A program made the position numbers and the translations under genes. Positions 16,349-24,569 of a DNA stretch of 64,000 nucleotides are shown piece after piece. Below the pieces are notes generated by a model. It made no database searches, was not told where the DNA came from, and worked only from the letters and a program-made list of their open reading frames with translations. Position 1 is the stretch's first letter. Each line of letters starts with the position of its first letter. This DNA is from Nocardia anaemiae NBRC 100462. GTDB taxonomy: Bacteria > Actinomycetota > Actinomycetes > Mycobacteriales > Mycobacteriaceae. The DNA lies in assembly GCF_001612725.1 (NCBI RefSeq), contig NZ_BDAZ01000031.1, forward strand, positions 1-64,000, read 5' to 3'.

Positions 16349-17086
16349 TCAGCGGCTCAGCACCGTGGTGTCGAAGAAATGCCGCGAGGCGCGGTACACA
16401 TGCCTACCCATTTCGATCGGATGCCCGGAGTCATCGAAGGCGACCCGCTGCATGGTCAGCAACGGCGCGTTCGTGCGCTCGTCGAGCAGCCGCGCCTCGG
16501 CCCTGGTGGCGCCGCGCGCGCCGATCCGCTGGCGGGCGAGTGCGATGTGGATTCCCTTGGCCCGCAGGCATTCATAGAATCCGTGCAGTTCGAGCTGGTC
16601 GGGTGCGGGTGCGAATTCGGCGGGCACGTAATTGGTCATGACAGCCAGCGGCTCACTCCCGGCGCGGCGCAGCCTGCGGAAGGTCACGAAGCGGGCGTCC
16701 TCGGGCACGCCGAGTTCCTTGGCGATATCGGGATCCGGAGCGCCGAGCTGATAGTCGAGCAATTCGGTGGTCGGTTCCTGGCCCGCGGTGAGCAGGTCGT
16801 CGTACAGACTGGTCAATTCGACTGGGCGATGCACCTGATTCTGCACCACCTGGGTGCCTACCCCGCGTCTGCGCAGCAACAGTCCCTTATCGACCAGACC
16901 CTGGATCGCCTGCCGCGTGGTCGGCCGGGACAGATTGAGCCGTTTGGCCAGGTCCAACTCGTTCTCCAGGCGGTCTCCCGGCGCGAGCCGCCCTTCCAGG
17001 ATGGCCTTCTCGATGCCCTGTGCCAGTTGGAAATACAGCGGGACCGGGCTGGTGCGGTCGATCGCGACATCCAGTGGCGCGGGCAT
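16349..17086 (-). CDS. GntR/HutC-family regulator of the adjacent inositol genes
   Basis: 245 residues. The N-terminal GntR winged helix runs from VPLYFQLAQGIEKAILEGRL through DLAKRLNLSRPTTRQAIQGL to GLLLRRRGVGTQV. The rest is a UTRA (HutC-type) sugar-responsive domain including EDARFVTFRRLRRA and the terminal GHPIEMGRHVYRAS. It is divergent from iolC, with a palindrome at 17172-17193 in between. By position it should repress the iol genes and be released by an inositol-pathway intermediate; that is inference. The family is usual for actinobacterial iol regulators. Confidence 0.85.
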   Translation of the reverse strand: MPAPLDVAIDRTSPVPLYFQLAQGIEKAILEGRLAPGDRLENELDLAKRLNLSRPTTRQAIQGLVDKGLLLRRRGVGTQVVQNQVHRPVELTSLYDDLLTAGQEPTTELLDYQLGAPDPDIAKELGVPEDARFVTFRRLRRAGSEPLAVMTNYVPAEFAPAPDQLELHGFYECLRAKGIHIALARQRIGARGATRAEARLLDERTNAPLLTMQRVAFDDSGHPIEMGRHVYRASRHFFDTTVLSR

Positions 17087-17171
17087 CGTCGGCTCCTCGG
17101 GGCGAGCGGGCGCGGGTGAGCGCCGTTTCTTCCACTGTAAATCACGACGAGCCGCGCTTGTTGGTTATGTC

Positions 17172-17193
17172 TGTAAGTCCATATGTCCTTACA
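17172..17193. promoter_or_regulatory. GntR operator and iolC promoter element
   Basis: A 22-base palindrome with arms TGTAAG and CTTACA around a CATATG centre (18 of 22 positions symmetric) lies in the divergent GntR-iolC intergenic region. A -35-like TTGACA follows at 17199-17204; the -10 is unclear. The arrangement fits repression of both divergent genes. Confidence 0.55.
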
Positions 17194-17273
17194 AAGCCTT
17201 GACAAGTAGGTATGGCGAGCGCACAGTCTGGATACGCGGCGATGCCCGTGCCCTAGGACCCTGGAGTCAGCCT

Positions 17274-18239
17274 GTGAATGCTCAATTCGAGGTCGTGTCG
17301 ACCGGTCGGGTCGGTGTCGACATCTATCCGCTCCAATCCGGGGTGGGGTTGGAGGATGTCGACACCTTCGGCAAGTTCCTCGGCGGTAGCGCCGCCAATG
17401 TGGCTGTCGCGGCGGCGCGGCTCGGTCGGCGCACCGCGTTGTGGTCCGGCGTCGGCGCCGATCCCTTCGGTCGGTATGTGCGGCGCGAACTGGTCCGGCT
17501 CGGCGTATCGGATGCCCTCGTGCAGACCATCGATCGTCTACCGACGCCGGTGACCTTCTGCGAGATCTTCCCGCCGGACGATTTCCCGCTGTACTTCTAC
17601 CGCGAACCCAGCGCGCCGGACCTGCAGATCACCAGCGGCCAGGTGGATCCAGACATCATCCGCGGGGCGGGCGTGTACTGGTCGACGGTCACCGGCTTAT
17701 CCCAAGAGCCTTCTCGTACAGCACATTTCGATGCCTGGTCGATCCGCGATCGGCAGCCGCTCACTGTACTCGACCTGGACTACCGGCCGATGTTCTGGGC
17801 CGATGAGAACCAAGCCCGCACACACGTGCGCGAGGCACTGACGCAGGTGACGGTGGCGGTCGGCAATCGCGAGGAATGCCGCATCGCCGTCGACGAGACC
17901 GACCCGCATCGCGCCGCCGACGCGCTGTTGGATCTGGGTGTGGAACTGGCCATCGTCAAACAGGGGCCGGATGGCGTGCTCGGCAAGACCCGCCACGAAT
18001 CGGTGGTGGTGCCTCCTGCCACCGTCGAGGTGGTCAATGGCCTAGGCGCGGGCGATGCCTTCGGCGGCAGTTTGTGTCACGGCCTACTGGCCGGATGGGA
18101 TCTGGAGACCATCCTGCGCCGCGCCAATGCCGCCGGTGCCATTGTGGCCGCCCGACTCGAATGCTCCACCGCCATGCCGACCAGCGCCGAAATCGACGGT
18201 CTCGTCGCGCTGTCATTGATTGGAAAGGCCCGGAAATGA
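17274..18239 (+). CDS. iolC: 5-dehydro-2-deoxygluconokinase
   Basis: 321 residues of the PfkB/ribokinase fold. The substrate-binding start is TGRVGVDIYPLQSG, the first PfkB signature covers KFLGGSAANVAVAAARLG, and the second is VNGLGAGDAFGGSL with the catalytic Asp in GAGDAF. IolC phosphorylates 2-deoxy-5-keto-gluconate in myo-inositol breakdown. GTG 17274 follows GGAG eight bases upstream; earlier in-frame codons lie inside the divergent GntR gene. Its TGA overlaps the next ATG (ATGA), so it heads a translationally coupled operon with the aldolase and iolB. Confidence 0.92.
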   Translation: MNAQFEVVSTGRVGVDIYPLQSGVGLEDVDTFGKFLGGSAANVAVAAARLGRRTALWSGVGADPFGRYVRRELVRLGVSDALVQTIDRLPTPVTFCEIFPPDDFPLYFYREPSAPDLQITSGQVDPDIIRGAGVYWSTVTGLSQEPSRTAHFDAWSIRDRQPLTVLDLDYRPMFWADENQARTHVREALTQVTVAVGNREECRIAVDETDPHRAADALLDLGVELAIVKQGPDGVLGKTRHESVVVPPATVEVVNGLGAGDAFGGSLCHGLLAGWDLETILRRANAAGAIVAARLECSTAMPTSAEIDGLVALSLIGKARK

Positions 18240-19168
18240 AGGTAGCCTCGCGCAGCGATTCGATGAGGGGTGATGGCCGGAAGACGGGAGTGCGGTCCTA
18301 TGCCGAGCTGACCGAGTTGCGTGCGGACGACCCCGCCGCCATCGCAAGAGCTTTCGCCACCCGGACCCGCCGCGATCTGGTGCGCGGCGACGGGCGATTG
18401 ATGATCATCGCCGCCGACCATCCGGCCCGCGGCGCGCTGTCGGCGTCGGGCAACCCCTACGCCATGAACAGCCGCAGGGAACTGCTGGACCGGTTGGTGA
18501 CGGCTTTGGCCCGGCCGGGCGTGGACGGTGTGCTCGGCACCGCGGACATCATCGAGGATCTGCTACTACTCGGCGCGCTCGAGGACAAGGTCGTCTTCAG
18601 CTCGATGAACCGCGGCGGCATCGCGGGCGCGGATTTCGAGCTCGACGATCGAATGACCGGATATACAGCGCGGGCGACCGCCGCGGCCGGACTCAACGGC
18701 GCGAAGATGCTCAACCGGTTCGATCTCACCGATCCCGGCACGCTGTCGATGATGACCGCGAGCGCCGCCGCCATCGACGAACTCGCCGCGCTCGGATTGA
18801 CCGCATTGCTGGAGCCGTTCATGTCGCACCGACCCGACGGGCCAGGAACGAAGGTGGTCAACGATCTGTCACCGGATGCGGTCATCAAGAGCGTGCATCT
18901 GGCGCAGGGGCTCGGCTCCACCTCGGCCTACACCTGGTTGAAGCTGCCCGTCGTCGCGGAGATGGAGCGCGTCATGGATGCCACCACCCTACCCACCCTG
19001 CTGCTCGGCGGGGATCCGCAGACCGGTCCCGGCGAAACCCACGCACGTTGGGCGAAAGCCCTTGCGCTTCCCGGTGTTCGGGGGCTCATCGTGGGTCGTG
19101 CGCTGCTGTACCCGCCGGACGACGATGTCGCGGGCGCGGTCGATGCGGCCGTATCGCTGGTGCGGTGA
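18236..19168 (+). CDS. Class I-type aldolase of inositol catabolism (Cgl0158-like, IolJ role)
   Basis: 310 residues matching the Cgl0158 group of actinobacterial aldolases that replace IolJ. Visible features are the early IIAADHPARGAL loop, DGVLGTADIIEDLLLL, VFSSMNRGGIAG, a TALLEPFMSHR strand, the TSAYTWLKLPVV segment carrying the probable Schiff-base lysine, and the late TLLLGGD glycine loop that binds phosphate. The expected reaction is cleavage of 2-deoxy-5-keto-gluconate 6-phosphate to dihydroxyacetone phosphate and malonate semialdehyde. It overlaps iolC by four bases and iolB by a single base. Confidence 0.85.
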   Translation: MKVASRSDSMRGDGRKTGVRSYAELTELRADDPAAIARAFATRTRRDLVRGDGRLMIIAADHPARGALSASGNPYAMNSRRELLDRLVTALARPGVDGVLGTADIIEDLLLLGALEDKVVFSSMNRGGIAGADFELDDRMTGYTARATAAAGLNGAKMLNRFDLTDPGTLSMMTASAAAIDELAALGLTALLEPFMSHRPDGPGTKVVNDLSPDAVIKSVHLAQGLGSTSAYTWLKLPVVAEMERVMDATTLPTLLLGGDPQTGPGETHARWAKALALPGVRGLIVGRALLYPPDDDVAGAVDAAVSLVR

Positions 19169-20055
19169 TGGCGATGCACAGCAAGCATTTCGTACCCGCC
19201 GCCCGCACCTATCGCGCGCCGTACACGGTGGCGCTCACCCAGGAGGCGGCCGGGTGGGATCATGCCAGCCTGCACGTCATCGAGCTCGCGCCGGGGCAGA
19301 CGCATCGCACGCACAGCCGTTCCGATGAGATCGTCGTGGTGCCGCTATCCGGATCCTGCATCGTGGCAAGTGCTGGCGAGACGTACGAATTGGCGGGACG
19401 CACTAGCGTTTTCGACGGGCCGACCGATTTCGCCTACATCGGAAGGGACCGCTCCTACGCCGTAACCAGTACGGCTGGCGGACGATTCGCGCTCGGCGGC
19501 GCCCGCGCCCAGCGGCAGTTGCCACTGCGCTATGTGCCCGCGGCCGACGTGGCGGTGGAGTTGCGCGGTGCGGGCAATTGCAGTCGCCAGGTGCACAATT
19601 TCGCGACCTCGGACACCTTCGAGGCCGATTCGATCATCGCCTGCGAGGTGATCACGCCAGGCGGTAACTGGTCGTCGTATCCGGCGCACAAACACGATGA
19701 GCTCTCCGACACCGAGACCCCGCTCGAGGAGATCTACTACTTCGAATTCGCCCGTGGCGCAGACGATTCGCCCGGATTCGGGTACCACCGCGTGTACGGG
19801 ACCCCCGAGCGGCCGATCGATGTGCTCGAGGAGGTCCGGGACGGCGATGTGGTGCTGGTGCCGCACGGCTACCACGGCCCGTCCATCGCAGCGCCCGGCT
19901 ATCACATGTACTACCTGAACATCATGGCCGGTCCAGGGCCGGAGCGGGCCTGGCGGATCAGCGACGACCCTGCACAGACGTGGCTGCGCGGCACATGGGC
20001 CGATATGGATATCGATCCGCGACTTCCCATGGGCGCGAAGCAGACTCGGCGGTAA
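19168..20055 (+). CDS. iolB: 5-deoxy-glucuronate isomerase
   Basis: 295 residues, a bicupin. HTHSRSDEIVVVPLSG carries the first cupin motif. The metal site is in the second, YPAHKHDE with the nearby acidic LEEIYYFEF. The end contains HGYHGPSIAAPGYHMYYLNIMAG, a strong IolB signature. IolB converts 5-deoxy-glucuronate to 2-deoxy-5-keto-gluconate, directly upstream of the IolC step. The ATG sits in a TGATG overlap with the aldolase gene. The rest of the pathway (iolG, iolE, iolD, iolA) is absent, so those genes must lie elsewhere. Confidence 0.92.
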   Translation: MAMHSKHFVPAARTYRAPYTVALTQEAAGWDHASLHVIELAPGQTHRTHSRSDEIVVVPLSGSCIVASAGETYELAGRTSVFDGPTDFAYIGRDRSYAVTSTAGGRFALGGARAQRQLPLRYVPAADVAVELRGAGNCSRQVHNFATSDTFEADSIIACEVITPGGNWSSYPAHKHDELSDTETPLEEIYYFEFARGADDSPGFGYHRVYGTPERPIDVLEEVRDGDVVLVPHGYHGPSIAAPGYHMYYLNIMAGPGPERAWRISDDPAQTWLRGTWADMDIDPRLPMGAKQTRR

Positions 20056-20117
20056 GTCCGCGCCGATCAACTGAGCGCATCGAGTTCTCAGTGCGGGGAA
20101 GAGCCCGCACCTGTCCG

Positions 20118-20204
20118 ATGACGCACAATCTGTCCTGGCTCGAAATGGGCCGCTTTTCGCGGGTGACGGGTGCGAAAACGACTCCAGGACAGGAGATGTC
20201 GTGA
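20118..20204 (+). CDS. Possible 28-residue leader or precursor peptide before the radical SAM gene
   Basis: An ATG at 20118 opens a frame of 28 codons (MTHNLSWLEMGRFSRVTG and ten more) whose TGA overlaps the GTG start of the radical SAM gene. The overlap is the kind seen for coupled genes, but the nearest purine-rich tract (about 20094-20100) is 17 bases away, too far for a good ribosome binding site. It lacks Cys and the usual leader motifs. It may be a coupling leader, a precursor or chance. Confidence 0.2.
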   Translation: MTHNLSWLEMGRFSRVTGAKTTPGQEMS

Positions 20205-21304
20205 CGACCAGCGAGCGGGACGCGCTCTCGGACAGATACCGCAAGTTCCGGGTCGAGAACTTCCCGCAAACCGATTTGGCCGGTTATCTGCCGGTCGACG
20301 GCGTCGAGGTCAAATTCCTCGACGGATGCAATCGGTCCTGCATCTTCTGCGTGAACGAGGACTACATCGGGAAACGGTTGAATCCGTTGGACACCGGGCG
20401 CTTCACACAGTCACTGCTCGACTGGATCGACTCGCCGACCGAGCCGGAACGACCCGAGGCGGTCTACGGCACTGGCGGTGAGCCCCTGATGGCGCTGGAT
20501 CTCGTCGAGGAGGTCTTCCGTCCGCTCGGCGAACGCGGCATCACCACCCGCCTGGTGACCAATGGCACGCTGCTGGACGAGAAGCGGATCGCCCGACTGG
20601 TCGATATGAAGTTGTCCGGGGTGAAGGTCACCTACAACACCGCCGATGCCGCTCGGTTGGCGGCCCTGATGAAGGGCTCGAAATACGGTGACGCCGAACT
20701 GATCCTGCGCAATATCCGGCTGGCCAAGGCGGCCGGACTGTGGGTGTTCATCCGAATCGGGCTCGGCAAGCACAACTTCGACGAGGCGCCACGGATCTAT
20801 CGCATCATGCGCGAGATCGGCGTCGATGTCGTGCAGATCAAGCCGTGGATTCCGTCCGGACTCGCGGCGGCCAATCAGACCGAGCTGAGCCTGAGTCCGA
20901 AAGTGCTGTTCGATCGGTTCACCGGAATCATGGAAGAGCTGTACGACGAGATCCAGCAACCCGGTGGTCCGGAGGTGACCGTCTCCTGCTATCCGCCCGC
21001 GCGGAATCTGGGATTCACGGTCAAGGATTGCGCCAATGTGGCCAAGATCTACTGTGAGCCCTGCGGCCACGCGCTGGTGTGCAATTTCTCCGACGAATAC
21101 CTCGGTAGCTGGTTTCCCGAGGACGGTGGCCTGCTCGCGTGCGTGCGACGCCGCCGTGAGCTGTATCCGAAGATCATGGACGCCAACGGTGTCGCGTCGT
21201 GCCCGGCGCGGCTGAACTGGTCGTCGCCGACCGCGGTGGTGAACCCCGCGCCCGAGTGGAAGCCCGCGTCACTATTGCCGCTCGCTGTCGTCAATGCCGA
21301 ATGA
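20201..21304 (+). CDS. Radical SAM enzyme with Cys-rich C-terminus, first gene of an unknown biosynthetic operon
   Basis: 367 residues. The SAM-binding iron-sulfur cluster is held by C43, C47 and C50 (CNRSCIFC), and the SAM-contacting GGEP motif is at 92-95. After the partial TIM barrel the C-terminal third contains many cysteines (VSCYPP, KDCANVAKIYCEPCGHALVC, LLACVRRRRELY, VASCPARLNW), enough for one or two auxiliary clusters as in SPASM/twitch proteins. GTG 20201 follows AGGAG by five bases. It overlaps the downstream ATP-grasp gene by four bases. The reaction is unknown; peptide or amino-acid modification is suggested by the ATP-grasp partners. Confidence 0.88.
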   Translation: MTTSERDALSDRYRKFRVENFPQTDLAGYLPVDGVEVKFLDGCNRSCIFCVNEDYIGKRLNPLDTGRFTQSLLDWIDSPTEPERPEAVYGTGGEPLMALDLVEEVFRPLGERGITTRLVTNGTLLDEKRIARLVDMKLSGVKVTYNTADAARLAALMKGSKYGDAELILRNIRLAKAAGLWVFIRIGLGKHNFDEAPRIYRIMREIGVDVVQIKPWIPSGLAAANQTELSLSPKVLFDRFTGIMEELYDEIQQPGGPEVTVSCYPPARNLGFTVKDCANVAKIYCEPCGHALVCNFSDEYLGSWFPEDGGLLACVRRRRELYPKIMDANGVASCPARLNWSSPTAVVNPAPEWKPASLLPLAVVNAE

Positions 21305-22533
21305 GTCCGCAGCGGATTTTGCTCCTCTCGCGCAAACCGCTCATCGAGCGCCCACTGCACGAGTGGCTCGCCGAAGTCGTGACCGACACCGTTCTCATCA
21401 CCGTGCCAGAGGCGTTGGCTGATGTCGGCGCGGACGTGCGAGGGCGGTTCCTGGACTGCCGGACCGTAACGGATTACCAATCGTGGTCCACGGAGTGGAC
21501 GGCCGAATGTGCGGCGCGCGAACACCGCGTCGGTCTCGTCGCCAGTTCGAGTGAGGACGATGTGCTGCGCAGCGCACGACTGCGCGACCGGCTCGGATTG
21601 CCCGGGCAGACAACGGCATCCGCGCTCGCCTACCGCGACAAGCTGATCATGAAGGATACGGCCGGAGTGGAGGCTCCTCGGCGGCGGGCGATCGACCGGC
21701 CGACCGACCTGATCGAGTTCACCGAGGAGACAGGACTGCCGGTCGTCGTGAAGCCACGTCGCGGCTCCGCATCCATCGGGGTGCGCATCCTGCGCGACGG
21801 AGCGGATGTCACCGCATTCCTGACCTCGGGCGCATTGCCCGCGGCGCCGCAGCGTTCGGGCCGGTGGATCGCCGAGGAATACATCGATGGCGACTTCTTC
21901 CATGTGGACGGCGTCATGGCCGACGCGGCGGTGGTGCACTGCTGGCCCAGCCAGTACAACAGCGGCAATGCCGAAGCGGCACAGCGCGAATCCGAGTTGT
22001 CCAGCGTGTTGCTCGGACCCGAAGACCCGAGAACCACTCTGCTGCAACGCTTTGCCGCCGATGTCCACCGCGCACTGCCGACCCCCTCCTTCCCGACGAG
22101 CTTCCACCTGGAGGCATGGGTACCGGCCCACGGCAGGCCGGTGCTCTGTGAGGTCGCCTCCCGAACCGGCGGCGCCCTCATTGCGCGCACCTATCGGGAA
22201 GCGTTCGGTGTCCACCTGTCCCGGGAGAATCTGCGCGGGCAGTGCGGACTTGGCCTCGAACTGACGCATCAACCCACCGCGCCCCGACGCGCGGCAGGCT
22301 GGGTACTCTTCCCACCGGGACACGGCCGCTTCGAGCCGCCAACGGGTGACTGTCCGGTTCCCGGGACCGAGTTCGAATTACACATGCCCGCAGGAACTTT
22401 CGCGCACGGACCCGAATATGCCGCGCATTCTGCGGCGGCGGTCGCGGTGCATGCCGACACCGCCGAACAGGTGCGGGAGCGAGTCCGGGAGACGACGCGC
22501 TGGTGGGTCGAGGAGGTTCGGTGGGTGAATTGA
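21301..22533 (+). CDS. ATP-grasp ligase 1 of the radical SAM operon
   Basis: 410 residues of the carboxylate-amine ligase ATP-grasp fold. An N-terminal Rossmann-like lobe (RILLLSRKPLIERPLHEWL) is followed by AYRDKLIMKDTAG, the ATP-binding strand GLPVVVKPRRGSASIGV with the nucleotide-contacting Lys, WIAEEYIDGDFFHVDGVM, and the Mg-binding HLEAWVPAHGRPVLCEVASR, in which the acidic residues and the trailing Arg-Thr-Gly-Gly ligate metal and phosphate. The family makes amide or ester bonds through acyl-phosphates. The start overlaps the radical SAM stop codon (ATGA). It is similar in layout to the second ligase, which suggests an ancient duplication. Confidence 0.87.
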   Translation: MSPQRILLLSRKPLIERPLHEWLAEVVTDTVLITVPEALADVGADVRGRFLDCRTVTDYQSWSTEWTAECAAREHRVGLVASSSEDDVLRSARLRDRLGLPGQTTASALAYRDKLIMKDTAGVEAPRRRAIDRPTDLIEFTEETGLPVVVKPRRGSASIGVRILRDGADVTAFLTSGALPAAPQRSGRWIAEEYIDGDFFHVDGVMADAAVVHCWPSQYNSGNAEAAQRESELSSVLLGPEDPRTTLLQRFAADVHRALPTPSFPTSFHLEAWVPAHGRPVLCEVASRTGGALIARTYREAFGVHLSRENLRGQCGLGLELTHQPTAPRRAAGWVLFPPGHGRFEPPTGDCPVPGTEFELHMPAGTFAHGPEYAAHSAAAVAVHADTAEQVRERVRETTRWWVEEVRWVN

Positions 22534-23774
22534 CCCGCGAGCGTCCGCTTCGGGTGGCGATGCTGTCGAAGAAGCCGCTGACCACACATCGCTACGACCG
22601 CTGGCTATCGGAATTCGACATCCAGACAACACTTTTCGCCGAGGACACCGCCGCGAGTCGCACATTTCTCGCTGGGCCACACCAATACTCGACCGCGAGC
22701 CTCTTTCCGGATTGGAAGCGCAACCGAGCTGTCGATCAAGCGGTGGCGGCCGCACATGCCGAAGCGCCCTTCGACCGGATCATCGCGCTGAGCGAATGTG
22801 ACCTCGTCCGAGCCGCCGAACTTCGCGACCACCTCGACATTCCGGGGCAGGGCCTGGCATCGGCCACCGCGTTTCGGAACAAGTCCGTCATGAAATCACT
22901 GGCAGGCCGGGCCGGGCTGGGTATTCCGGAGCACCGGCCCGTCGACTCGGTTGCCACTCTGATGGACTTCGCGGACAGCCATCGCGACGGTGTCGTGGTC
23001 AAACCGGTCGACGGGTCGGGTTCGGTTGGCGTCGTCGTGCTGCACGACCGGACCGAGATCGAGTCCTGGGTGCAAGCCCACGCACTGTCGTGTGACGATC
23101 CCACCGATTATCTCGTCGAGGAATGGGTTGCGGGGCCGATGCTTTCGGTGGACGGCTTGATGCGAGCCGGACAGGTCCAGGCGGTAATGGTCGGGGCATA
23201 CACCCGGACCTGCCTGCGCTCGCTGGTCGAGCTGGCGCCGCATGGCATTCTGCTGCTCGACGCCGACGATCCGCGGGTCGCGGCGGCCCGCGATTACCTC
23301 ACCCGGCTGCTGCGCGCACTGCCCGCCCCGGAGGAGACCATGAGTTTTCATTGCGAGCTCTTCGATCATCCCCGCCACGGCCCGACGCTCTGCGAGATCG
23401 CCTGCCGCACCGGTGGCGGCAATCTGAACCTGATCGCTTGCGCAGCACTCGGTATCGATCTGGAGCGGGCTTCCTGTCTCGGGCAGGCTGGCATCGATGT
23501 ACCGGTCGAACGCACAATGCCCGAATCCGGCCGCTGCTATGGGGATATCGTGGTGCCGCGGTCCCCGCGATCGCTTCCCGCTGGTCTGCGCTGCGATTTG
23601 CCCGGCGTCATGCGCTTCCATCGGGATGATCGCCAGGGCCGCGCCGCGAAGGTGTCCGATTATGTGATCGATGCGCTGCTGGCGGCCGACGACCATATCG
23701 GTGTGCAACGGGTGTACGACTCGGTCATCGCATGGCTGGACGAGCACATGCTCTCCGCGACGGTAAACTGCTGA
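22521..23774 (+). CDS. ATP-grasp ligase 2 of the radical SAM operon
   Basis: 417 residues, parallel to ligase 1: opening RVAMLSKKPLTTHRYDRWL, FRNKSVMKSLAGRAGLGIP, ATP-binding DGVVVKPVDGSGSVGVVV, YLVEEWVAGPMLSVDGLM, and the metal-binding end SFHCELFDHPRHGPTLCEIA followed by CRTGGGN. The GTG at 22521 is chosen because GAGGAGG (22510-22516) stands just upstream; the gene overlaps ligase 1 by 13 bases. Two different ligases in one operon imply two successive condensations, as in dipeptide or pseudopeptide pathways. Six bases separate it from the SDR gene. Confidence 0.87.
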   Translation: MGELTRERPLRVAMLSKKPLTTHRYDRWLSEFDIQTTLFAEDTAASRTFLAGPHQYSTASLFPDWKRNRAVDQAVAAAHAEAPFDRIIALSECDLVRAAELRDHLDIPGQGLASATAFRNKSVMKSLAGRAGLGIPEHRPVDSVATLMDFADSHRDGVVVKPVDGSGSVGVVVLHDRTEIESWVQAHALSCDDPTDYLVEEWVAGPMLSVDGLMRAGQVQAVMVGAYTRTCLRSLVELAPHGILLLDADDPRVAAARDYLTRLLRALPAPEETMSFHCELFDHPRHGPTLCEIACRTGGGNLNLIACAALGIDLERASCLGQAGIDVPVERTMPESGRCYGDIVVPRSPRSLPAGLRCDLPGVMRFHRDDRQGRAAKVSDYVIDALLAADDHIGVQRVYDSVIAWLDEHMLSATVNC

Positions 23775-23780
23775 TCCGCA

Positions 23781-24569
23781 ATGGATCTCGGACTGGCCGG
23801 ACGCGCCTATTACGTCACGGGCGGCAGCCGCGGCATCGGACGAGCGGTACTGACGCTGCTGCTCGCTGAGGGTGCCGCTGTCGCGACCTGCGCCAGAGAT
23901 ACCGCGGCTCTGGAGCAGATGCGTGCCGCATTATCACCTGAGCACGCCGATCGGCTGCTGACGCACACCGCCGACGTTCGGGATGCGGTTGCCCTCGAAC
24001 AGGCCGTCGGACAGGCGCTCGAGCGATTCGGACGGCTCGACGGTGTGCTGGCCAATGCGGGAGCCGGAGTCTCCGGCGGGGTGCTGAGCACACCGGAATC
24101 GGAGTGGCACAACCAATTCCGGGTGAAAGTGGGGTCGGTGCTGAACCTGGTCGCCTCGGCGCTGCCCGCACTGCGCCGGTCCGACGCCGGGCGGGTGGTG
24201 GTCGTCAACGGTGTCACCGCGCACGCACCCGATCCGGGCATGGCCGCCGTCAGCGCGACGCGCGCCGCCGTGGCCAATCTGACCCGTTCGCTCGCCGTCG
24301 AATTGGCACCGTCCGGCATTCTGGTCAATGCGATCAGTCTCGGTGCGATCGCGACCGACCGCCAGCACGCCCGATACCTGGCCGCCGACTCGGCCGCGCC
24401 GTTCGCGGACTGGTCCGCTGGCGAGGCGAGCCGCCGCGGCATACTGCTGGGACGCTTCGGAACGCCACAGGAGGTGGCTCCCTTTGCGGCACTGCTACTT
24501 TCGCCGATCTGCTCCTATGTGACCGGCAGTTCCATCGATGTCTCGGGCGGCTCCGGTGGCCGCACCTGA
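23781..24569 (+). CDS. SDR-fold protein lacking the catalytic tetrad
   Basis: 262 residues with an intact N-terminal nucleotide site (YYVTGGSRGIGRAV), the structural LANAGAG motif and the C-terminal YVTGSSIDVSGG of classical short-chain dehydrogenases. The catalytic residues are missing. The Asn of helix 4 is Lys (FRVKVGS), the Ser position is Gly (VVVVNGVTA), and the Tyr-x-x-x-Lys pair is Val-Ser-Ala-Thr-Arg (MAAVSATRAAV), with correct spacing. It can therefore probably bind NAD(P) but not do ordinary hydride transfer with Tyr as acid. It may be a structural partner or catalyse another reaction in the pathway. Confidence 0.85.
   Translation: MDLGLAGRAYYVTGGSRGIGRAVLTLLLAEGAAVATCARDTAALEQMRAALSPEHADRLLTHTADVRDAVALEQAVGQALERFGRLDGVLANAGAGVSGGVLSTPESEWHNQFRVKVGSVLNLVASALPALRRSDAGRVVVVNGVTAHAPDPGMAAVSATRAAVANLTRSLAVELAPSGILVNAISLGAIATDRQHARYLAADSAAPFADWSAGEASRRGILLGRFGTPQEVAPFAALLLSPICSYVTGSSIDVSGGSGGRT

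Noticed and set aside
16854..17273. N-terminal extension of iolC upstream of GTG 17274
   Set aside because: The extension would overlap the divergent GntR gene and the promoter, and has Arg/Ser-rich shadow composition.
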